From: Hylemonella sp. UBA2468
GTDB taxonomy: Bacteria > Pseudomonadota > Gammaproteobacteria > Burkholderiales > Burkholderiaceae_C
Assembly (NCBI GenBank): GCA_002342165.1
Contig: DDPM01000086.1
Span: 1 to 10,858 of the forward strand
Direction: 5' to 3'
Length of the DNA: 10,858 bases
Shown: in pieces, positions 1 through 10,858 of the stretch
Layout: each line of letters starts with the position of its first letter
How positions within the stretch are numbered: position 1 is the first letter of the stretch
The notes under the pieces: generated by a model
Database searches by the model: none
Seen by the model: only the letters and a program-made list of their open reading frames with translations
Told to the model about the DNA's origin: nothing
Translations under genes and position numbers: made by a program

Positions 1-113
1 GCCCCATTGCGCCCCACCAAGCCCACTTTTTCTCCGGGGTTGATGGTGACCGAGGCGCCATCAAGCAGGGCCCGAGTACCACGTCTTAGGGTGATATTTT
101 TGAGGGTGATCAC
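1..113 (-). CDS. ABC-F family ATPase, YheS-like, N-terminal fragment (runs off left edge)
   Basis: Only the first 37 codons are in the window. The reading starts at a GTG (complement of 111-113) and gives VITLKNITLRRGTRALLDGA, then a stretch ending KVGLVGRNGA. That is the first beta-strands of an ABC nucleotide-binding domain and the beginning of its Walker A loop. The pattern RRG-x-R-x-LLD-x-A followed by INPGEKVGLVG resembles E. coli YheS, a soluble ABC-F protein with two ATPase domains and no membrane segment. ABC-F proteins act on the ribosome; the exact job of YheS-type members is less settled. The frame is closed by a TGA shortly upstream, so GTG is the only reasonable start; a weak TGGA lies about 10 bases before it. 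It follows prmB after 30 bases with no hairpin between, so it is probably the last visible member of the dapC operon. The family is clear; the subfamily is inferred from the N-terminus alone. Confidence 0.85.
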   Translation of the reverse strand, partial: MITLKNITLRRGTRALLDGASVTINPGEKVGLVGRNG

Positions 114-143
114 GCAGGCTGTTCCAGGGTAATTTTTAAGGGG

Positions 144-1034
144 TCATTTCAAAAGGGCTTCTCGGGTGATCAACATCACTTGGTCAAAGCCTGCACTGGT
201 TTCAAGCCACACCACCTCCAGCTCAGGAAAGGCTGAATCAAAGTGCTCGCGCTCGTTGCCAATTTCCAGCACTAAGACGCCTTGGGGATTTAGGTAGCGC
301 TCAGGATGCGAGCGCAGGGTGCTGAGCAAAGGGCGCACAAAGTCCATGCCGTCGTCTTGTCCCTGCGTATTGCCATCCAGCGCCAGTGCGGGTTCGGCCA
401 AAAACTCGGGCGGCAACGCAGCCATGCTGCGGGCATTGACGTATGGCGGGTTGCACAAGATCAGGTCGTAGGGTCCCTGAACTTGGGTCAAGCCATCTGA
501 AGTGATGAGGCGAATGCGTTGATCCAGCTGATGCCGCTGCAAATTGACCGCCGCAACTTCTAAAGCTGCTGGCGAAACATCGGCCGCATCCACCTCAAGC
601 TCGGGCCAGGCCATGGCAGCCAATACGGCCAAGCTGCCATTGCCTGTGCACAAGTCCAATGCCCTGCGCGTTTGGGCATGGAGCCAAGGGTCGATGCTGG
701 CGTCAGCAATGAGCTCGGCAATAAAACTGCGCGGCACGATGCTGCGTTGGTCCACAAAAAAGGGCACGCCCTGCAACCAGGCTTCTTGCGTCAAGTAGGC
801 CGCAGGCTGTCGCGTGGTAATGCGGGTTTGAATCAGTTGCTGCACAGCTTGGGCTTGGTCTTCAGAGACTGGCAAAGGCCCGACGGTGTCTAAATCGTCA
901 AGCGGTAGCCCCAGCTTCCAGAGCACCAGCCACACCGCTTCGTCCCAGGCATTGATGGTGCCTTGGCCAAAAGCCAAGCCCGCAGCCTGCATTTGGGCAC
1001 TGGCGCCCTCAATCAACTCCAGCACAGAGGCCAT
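144..1034 (-). CDS. prmB: 50S ribosomal protein L3 N5-glutamine methyltransferase
   Basis: The 296-residue product is an S-adenosylmethionine-dependent methyltransferase of the HemK/PrmC superfamily. PrmB modifies a glutamine side chain of ribosomal protein L3 during 50S assembly. Visible features are an N-terminal helical substrate-recognition domain (about 1-95), SAM motif I LDLCTGNGS at 126-134, the acidic motif DAADVSP at 149-155, and the catalytic NPPY at 195-198, which grips the glutamine amide. The segment VPRSFIAELI at 100-109 is the PrmB type; PrmC, which acts on release factors, normally has a PRPETE-like sequence there, so L3 is the favoured substrate. Length is close to the usual 300 or so. 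The ATG directly abuts the dapE stop (TAAATG read on the minus strand) and has no clear Shine-Dalgarno sequence, suggesting translation coupled to dapE. Ends with TGA at 144-146. Confidence 0.93.
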   Translation of the reverse strand: MASVLELIEGASAQMQAAGLAFGQGTINAWDEAVWLVLWKLGLPLDDLDTVGPLPVSEDQAQAVQQLIQTRITTRQPAAYLTQEAWLQGVPFFVDQRSIVPRSFIAELIADASIDPWLHAQTRRALDLCTGNGSLAVLAAMAWPELEVDAADVSPAALEVAAVNLQRHQLDQRIRLITSDGLTQVQGPYDLILCNPPYVNARSMAALPPEFLAEPALALDGNTQGQDDGMDFVRPLLSTLRSHPERYLNPQGVLVLEIGNEREHFDSAFPELEVVWLETSAGFDQVMLITREALLK

Positions 1035-3055
<2,021 letters not shown>

Positions 3056-3057
3056 GG

Positions 3058-4290
3058 TTAAGTTTTGGAGTGGTTGATAAATTCTGCAATGCGTTGGGCC
3101 GCTTCAAGGCATTCTGAGGTTTCGGCCACCAACGCCATTCGGATCCGTCCTGCGCCCGGGTTGAACCCCCGAACTTCGCGCGCCAGATAACTTCCTGGCA
3201 ACACCGTCACATTGTATTGAGCTAGTAAATCGCGGGCAAAGTCGGTGTCAGAGGTGTAGCCTGCGGGTGCCACACCTGCCCAAAGGTAAAACGCCGCGTC
3301 GGGCAGGGCGACATCAAGCACCGCACTGAGCACAGGGGTCACTTGGGCAAATTTGGCACGGTATTGGTTGCGGTTTTCAATGACATGCTGCTCATCGTTC
3401 CATGCGGCAATGCTGGCGGCTTGCACCACCGTGCTCATCGCGCTGCCGTGGTAGGTGCGGTAGACCAAAAAAGGTTTGATCAGCTTCGCATCTCCGGCCA
3501 CAAAACCGCTTCGCATGCCGGGTACATTGCTGCGCTTGGAGAGACTGGTCAGGGCGATGAGGTTTTTAAAGTCGGTCCGGCCCAGCTTGGCGGCGGCCTC
3601 CAAGCCGCCCAGCGGCGGTTCGTCCCGAAAATAAATCTCGCTGTAGCACTCATCAGAGGCCACCACAAAGCCATAGCGGTCGCTCAGCTCAAACAGCATG
3701 CGCCACTCGTCCAGCGGCATCACCGCCCCCGTAGGGTTTCCAGGAGAGCACACAAAAATCAGTTGGGTGCGCTGCCACACGCTCTCGGGCACGCTACCCC
3801 AATCCACAGCAAAGTTGCGTGCCGGATCGCTCGGCACGAAGTAGGGCGTTGCACCAGCCAAAAAGGCTGCGCCCTCGTAGATTTGATAGAAAGGGTTGGG
3901 GCATAACACATAAGCCCCATCCTCAGGACCCCTTGGTGCGCCATCCACCACGGTTTGGGTCAGGGCAAACAAGGCCTCGCGCGACCCGTTGACCGGCAAA
4001 ATTTGGGTGACTGGATCGACCTTCAAGCCATATCGCCTCTGTAGCCAACCCGACGCAGCCTCGCGTAGAGCAGGTTCACCCGCTGTGGGTGGGTAGACCG
4101 ACAAGCCCTGCATATTGGCAATCAGGGCATCGGTAATCAATTGAGGGGTGGCGTGCTTGGGCTCCCCAATGCCCAAGCTGATGGGGCGGTATTTTGAGTT
4201 GGGCGTGACACCTGCAAAAAGCTGCTTCAACCGCTCAAAGGGATAAGGCTGTAATTTGGAGAGAAGGGGGTTCATGGGCTGGATTATCAT
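3058..4290 (-). CDS. dapC: Succinyldiaminopimelate transaminase, PLP-dependent
   Basis: A fold-type I aminotransferase that converts N-succinyl-2-amino-6-ketopimelate to N-succinyl-LL-diaminopimelate, with glutamate as amino donor. Numbered from the ATG at 4290, visible motifs are the N-terminal [11 protein letters not shown] (39-49), the cofactor phosphate-binding NGSREALF (101-108), NPTG with N185, D213 and Y216 in [10 protein letters not shown] (pairing with the pyridine ring), and the Schiff-base lysine K252 in TSLSKRSN. A carboxylate-binding arginine is likely in GRIRMALV near the C-terminus. Sequence alone does not separate DapC from related aminotransferases, but the position directly before dapD and dapE makes the assignment strong. 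Start: the ATG at 4290 has a GAGG about 5 bases upstream; an ATG five codons in (4275) would give the family-typical [13 protein letters not shown] but lacks a Shine-Dalgarno sequence. It is the first gene of the minus-strand unit and diverges from smc. Confidence 0.94.
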   Translation of the reverse strand: MIIQPMNPLLSKLQPYPFERLKQLFAGVTPNSKYRPISLGIGEPKHATPQLITDALIANMQGLSVYPPTAGEPALREAASGWLQRRYGLKVDPVTQILPVNGSREALFALTQTVVDGAPRGPEDGAYVLCPNPFYQIYEGAAFLAGATPYFVPSDPARNFAVDWGSVPESVWQRTQLIFVCSPGNPTGAVMPLDEWRMLFELSDRYGFVVASDECYSEIYFRDEPPLGGLEAAAKLGRTDFKNLIALTSLSKRSNVPGMRSGFVAGDAKLIKPFLVYRTYHGSAMSTVVQAASIAAWNDEQHVIENRNQYRAKFAQVTPVLSAVLDVALPDAAFYLWAGVAPAGYTSDTDFARDLLAQYNVTVLPGSYLAREVRGFNPGAGRIRMALVAETSECLEAAQRIAEFINHSKT

Positions 4291-4319
4291 GCTGCCTCGC
4301 TCTCCCGACTGAACCCACT
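4276..4319. promoter_or_regulatory. Divergent start region between dapC and smc
   Basis: Start codons face away from each other across 29 bases (4291-4319), or 44 bases if dapC begins at its second ATG. That is too short for two complete promoters, so at least one must extend into the opposite gene. On the plus strand TATCAT at 4285-4290 matches the -10 consensus in five of six positions and would place an smc transcript start near 4297, but I see no good -35 box 16-18 bases before it. No convincing minus-strand promoter for dapC was found. There is no space for a long leader, so neither a lysine riboswitch nor an attenuator fits ahead of dapC. The region is real as a divergent junction; the -10 call is weak. 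Confidence 0.35.
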
Positions 4320-7300
4320 GTGCGCCTCACCTCCATCAAACTCTCCGGCTTTAAGTCGTTTGCAGAACCCACCAACTTTGTCTTGCCTGGTCAGTTGGTA
4401 GGAGTGGTGGGGCCGAATGGGTGTGGCAAGTCCAACATCATGGATGCGGTGCGTTGGGTACTGGGCGAAAGCCGCGCCAGCGAGTTGCGTGGCGAGTCCA
4501 TGCAGGACGTTATTTTTAACGGTACCACCACACGTAAACCCGCCAGCCGCGCCAGCGTAGAACTGGTGTTTGACAATGCCGACCACCGAGCCGGAGGGCA
4601 GTGGGGGCAATACGCTGAAGTGGCTGTAAAGCGTGTGCTCACGCGAGACGGCACATCCAGTTACTACATCAATAACCAGCCGGTGCGTCGCCGCGACGTG
4701 CAAGACGTGTTTTTGGGTACAGGCTTGGGCCCGCGTGCTTACGCCATCATTGGTCAAGGCACCATCAGCCGCATTATTGAAAGCAAGCCCGAAGAGCTCA
4801 GGCTGTTTTTAGAAGAAGCTGCTGGTGTATCCAAATACAAAGAACGTCGACGCGAAACGGAAAACCGCTTGTCCGACACCCGCGAAAACCTCACGCGCGT
4901 AGAAGACATATTGCGAGAGCTCAATACCCAGCTCGAAAAGCTGGAGCGTCAGGCTGAAGTCGCCCAAAAGTTCAATTCGCTGCAAAGTGAGGTCAACCTT
5001 AAGCAGCATCAGTTTTGGTACCTGCGCCGCTCCGAAGCCGAGGCCGACCGCGGCAAATTGCTGGAAGACGTGCAAAAAGCCGGTACCGAGCTTGAATCAC
5101 GCGTAGCCGATTTGCGTCATGTCGAAGCTGACCTCGAAACCATTCGCCAAGCCCACTATGCGGCGGGCGACCAAGTCAACCAGGCGCAGGGCAAGCTGTA
5201 TGAGGCCAGCACCGAAGTGGGGAGGCTGGAAGCTGAAATTCGTTTTGTGGTGGAGGGTCGCCAACGTGTTCAAGAGCGTCTGACCAACCTCAAAGAGCAA
5301 GTGGCCCTGTGGACCACCCGCCATCAAGACGCTCAGCAAGAGCTGTCATCCTTACAAACACAAGAAGCCACCGCGATACAAACCTGCTCTTTAGCAGACG
5401 CACAGTTACAGCTCACCACACAAGGCACCCCTGAGCTGGAAGACGCTTTTAAACAAGCCCAAACCCATGCCAATGAGCAGCGCCAACAGGTGGTACAGAT
5501 TCAGCAGCAGATTCAGGTCTTGGCCGCTGAACAGCGCAATACTTCAGAGCAAACCCAACAGTTGCAGCAGCGGCGCACCCGTTTGGTGAGCGACCTAAGT
5601 GCTTTACAAGCCCCCGACCCTGAGCGCCTGAGCCAGGTCAACCAACAGCAGCAAGAGGCTCAGCAAGCCCAAACCACCTCTCAAGAACGCTTGCATGAGT
5701 TGCAAGAAGCCCTGCCCAAGATGGACGAGGCCAGGCGCCAGCAGCAGCAGACGCTCAATGCGGAGTCAGCCCGCCAAGCAGACCTTTCTGCGCGTCTTGA
5801 TGCCTTAAAAGCTCTTCAAGAAAAGGTCAAGATTGACGGTAAATTGCAACCTTGGTTGGCCAAACATGGCTTGAGCGGCTTGTCAGGTTTGTGGACCCGT
5901 TTGCAGGTAGAGCCCGGTTGGGAGCAAGCCTTAGAAGCCGCTTTGCGAGACCGCATGGGTGCACTTGAGGTCGGACGCTTAGAAAGCGTGAGTGCTTTTG
6001 TCCAAGATGCGCCGCCTTCCAAATTGGTTTTTTACAAAACCCCTTCTGCGTCTGTAGCTGCTTCCAACCCTGCAGCCACTGGCCTTAAACGCATGAGCGA
6101 CGTATTGCGCCTTCATGATGCGGGCCTCAAAGCGCTGCTCGTGGACTGGTTACAAGGCTGCTACGTTGCTGCATCTTTAGACGAAGCTTTGGGTCTGAGG
6201 GGACAACTTCAAGCTGGAGATTCACTATGGGTGGCCTCAGGCCATATGGTCACGGCGCACAGCGTGAGTTTTTACGCTCAAGACAACCAACAGGCCGGAC
6301 TGCTGGCCCGTGCGCAAGAAATTGACAACCTAGACAAGCAACTTCGCGCACAAGCACTGATTACCGAAGAGTCGCGCAGCGGATTGGTACGTGCCGAAGC
6401 TGCTTATTCAGACGCTACCCAGCGCCTCACGGTGTTGCGCAAAGAAGCCAGCGCCGCCCAGATCCGCGTTCATACCTTGCAGGTCGAAAGTCTGCGCTTG
6501 AACCAACAGGCCGAACAAACCCGTGCCCGAAGCGAACAAATTGCCCATGATGTGAACGAGGTGGACGCCCGATTGCAAGAGTTGCAGGCCCGCAGCGTGG
6601 CCGATGAAGCCCGTTTTGAGGCCTTGGACTTGCAGTTGGCCGACACCCAGCAGCGCCATGCTGTGTTGGATGAACGGGTCATGCAAGCCCAGCATGCCTT
6701 GCAAGCCCACCGCGATCAGCTGCGAACCTTGGAGCGTCAAGCTCAAGAGGCACATTTTGCGCATCGCACTTTGCAAACACGTATTCAAGAGTTGGTTCGT
6801 ACGGTAGAAACTGCGCAACAGCAACTCAGCGCGTTGGCCGAGCAAGAGTCCAAAGCTCACACCGAGTTCGCTGCTTTAACTGATGCCTCTGCTCAGGCCG
6901 GTTTGCAAAACGCATTGGCTATCAAATTGGAGCGAGAACAAACCTTAGGCGCCAAACGCAGCGAATACGATGATCTGACCGCCAAGCTGCGCGCCAGCGA
7001 CGAACGCCGTTTGCAGCTCGAGCGCACCCTGGACCCCATGCGCCAGCGCATCACCGAGCTGCAGCTCAAAGAGCAAGCCGCGCGATTGGGCTTTGAGCAA
7101 TATGCTCAACTTTTAGAGGAAGCTCAGGCTGACATTGAAGCCGTGGACCGTTCCGTAGCAGAAAACAGCGTGAGCCTGAGCGGCTTGCAAGGCGAAATAG
7201 AACGCTTGAATCGAGAAATTGCCGCGCTTGGCGCCGTCAATTTGGCAGCTTTGGACGAATTGGACGCCGCACGCGATCGCAAACAGTTTTTAGACGCACA

Positions 7301-7841
7301 GTCGGCCGACCTGAACGACGCCATGACCACGCTGGAAGACGCCATTCGCAAAATTGATGGCGAAACCCGCGAACTGCTTGGCGGCACTTTTAAAACCGTC
7401 AACGAACATTTTGGTCGTATGTTTCCCGAGCTGTTCGGTGGCGGTCAGGCCAAGCTCATCATGACGGGTGGCGAAATTTTGGACTCGGGCGTGCAAGTCA
7501 TGGCGCAACCGCCGGGGAAGAAAAACCAAACCATCCATTTGCTCTCCGGTGGCGAAAAAGCGCTCACAGCCATTGCCTTGGTGTTTGCCATTTTCCAACT
7601 TAACCCCGCACCGTTTTGTTTGTTGGACGAGGTGGACGCGCCATTGGACGATGCCAATACCGAGCGTTACAGCAAGTTGGTGATCTCCATGAGCCAGGGC
7701 ACGCAGTTTTTGTTCATCTCACACAACAAAATTGCCATGGAAATGGCGCAGCAACTCATTGGCGTGACCATGCAAGAGCAGGGAGTCTCGCGGATTGTGG
7801 CGGTGGATATGGACTCAGCCGTCTCAATGATTGAAAACTGA
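4320..7841 (+). CDS. smc: Chromosome segregation protein SMC
   Basis: The 1173-residue ATPase subunit of the bacterial condensin (SMC-ScpA-ScpB), which compacts and aligns replicated chromosomes. Layout: N-terminal head (about 1-165) opening with RLTSIKLSGFKSFAEPT and Walker A GPNGCGKSN at 31-39 (K37); first coiled coil (about 170-500); hinge (about 510-665) with glycine-rich stretches; returning coiled coil (about 670-1000); C-terminal head with FGGGQAKL near 1037, the ABC signature LSGGEK at 1075-1080 and Walker B CLLDEVDAPLD from 1100, catalytic E1104. Length is normal for the family and no frame break is seen. The GTG at 4320 is chosen because the next residues match the usual SMC N-terminus; upstream the frame stays open through the gap into dapC antisense sequence but offers no ATG. 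No Shine-Dalgarno sequence precedes it. The first arm is unusually glutamine-rich. zipA follows after 8 bases. Confidence 0.97.
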   Translation: MRLTSIKLSGFKSFAEPTNFVLPGQLVGVVGPNGCGKSNIMDAVRWVLGESRASELRGESMQDVIFNGTTTRKPASRASVELVFDNADHRAGGQWGQYAEVAVKRVLTRDGTSSYYINNQPVRRRDVQDVFLGTGLGPRAYAIIGQGTISRIIESKPEELRLFLEEAAGVSKYKERRRETENRLSDTRENLTRVEDILRELNTQLEKLERQAEVAQKFNSLQSEVNLKQHQFWYLRRSEAEADRGKLLEDVQKAGTELESRVADLRHVEADLETIRQAHYAAGDQVNQAQGKLYEASTEVGRLEAEIRFVVEGRQRVQERLTNLKEQVALWTTRHQDAQQELSSLQTQEATAIQTCSLADAQLQLTTQGTPELEDAFKQAQTHANEQRQQVVQIQQQIQVLAAEQRNTSEQTQQLQQRRTRLVSDLSALQAPDPERLSQVNQQQQEAQQAQTTSQERLHELQEALPKMDEARRQQQQTLNAESARQADLSARLDALKALQEKVKIDGKLQPWLAKHGLSGLSGLWTRLQVEPGWEQALEAALRDRMGALEVGRLESVSAFVQDAPPSKLVFYKTPSASVAASNPAATGLKRMSDVLRLHDAGLKALLVDWLQGCYVAASLDEALGLRGQLQAGDSLWVASGHMVTAHSVSFYAQDNQQAGLLARAQEIDNLDKQLRAQALITEESRSGLVRAEAAYSDATQRLTVLRKEASAAQIRVHTLQVESLRLNQQAEQTRARSEQIAHDVNEVDARLQELQARSVADEARFEALDLQLADTQQRHAVLDERVMQAQHALQAHRDQLRTLERQAQEAHFAHRTLQTRIQELVRTVETAQQQLSALAEQESKAHTEFAALTDASAQAGLQNALAIKLEREQTLGAKRSEYDDLTAKLRASDERRLQLERTLDPMRQRITELQLKEQAARLGFEQYAQLLEEAQADIEAVDRSVAENSVSLSGLQGEIERLNREIAALGAVNLAALDELDAARDRKQFLDAQSADLNDAMTTLEDAIRKIDGETRELLGGTFKTVNEHFGRMFPELFGGGQAKLIMTGGEILDSGVQVMAQPPGKKNQTIHLLSGGEKALTAIALVFAIFQLNPAPFCLLDEVDAPLDDANTERYSKLVISMSQGTQFLFISHNKIAMEMAQQLIGVTMQEQGVSRIVAVDMDSAVSMIEN

Positions 7842-7849
7842 TCTCCAGC

Positions 7850-10858
<3,009 letters not shown>

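Noticed and set aside
114..143. Possible terminator or promoter between prmB and the ABC-F gene
   Set aside because: The 30 bases contain a short A/T run but no inverted repeat to form a hairpin and no convincing -35/-10 pair.
3343..3906. A 187-codon open frame antisense to dapC
   Set aside because: Mirror of a strongly conserved aminotransferase region; His/Gly/Ala-rich product without motifs, no ribosome binding site or partner gene.
4291..4319. Lysine riboswitch or leader-peptide attenuator ahead of dapC
   Set aside because: Only 29 bases separate the divergent starts; a lysine riboswitch needs well over 150 bases, and upstream sequence is conserved smc coding sequence.
4287..4757. A 156-codon open frame antisense to the 5' end of smc, whose stop overlaps the dapC start as ATGA
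   Set aside because: The ATGA junction is tempting as an upstream partner of dapC, but the frame lies wholly opposite the conserved SMC head and its protein shows no recognisable fold; it reads as a composition shadow.

Overview
The window is a gene-dense bacterial chromosome segment with no stretch over about 30 bases outside coding sequence. Gene content (SMC rather than MukB, ZipA, NAD+-dependent LigA, a succinylase-type diaminopimelate pathway), the sequence character of ZipA and LigA, and moderately high GC point to a betaproteobacterium of the Burkholderiales. Comamonadaceae (Limnohabitans/Rhodoferax-like) is the best guess. That assignment rests on remembered protein character, not on a search.

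Left half, minus strand, read from right to left: dapC, dapD, dapE and prmB, then the first 37 codons of a YheS-like ABC-F ATPase running off the left edge. Gaps are 2, 2, 0 and 30 bases, so this looks like one operon. DapD, DapC and DapE are three consecutive enzymes of the succinylase branch that makes LL-diaminopimelate for lysine and peptidoglycan. PrmB (methylation of ribosomal protein L3) and the ABC-F protein (probable ribosome-acting ATPase) add a translation theme.

Right half, plus strand: smc, zipA and ligA (ligA runs off the right edge). Junctions are 8 bases (smc-zipA) and a 4-base ATGA overlap (zipA-ligA). The products serve chromosome organisation and segregation, anchoring of the FtsZ ring, and sealing of replication nicks.

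The two units diverge from a 29-base gap (4291-4319), so at least part of each promoter must lie inside the other unit's first gene.

No mobile element, CRISPR array, RNA gene, phage gene or unknown multi-gene system is visible. This is a housekeeping region. The most interesting signal is an apparent internal duplication in ZipA: a degenerate copy of the FtsZ-binding domain seems to precede the canonical one. Second is the replaced nucleotide-binding motif in LigA. Both are probably lineage traits rather than peculiarities of this strain.
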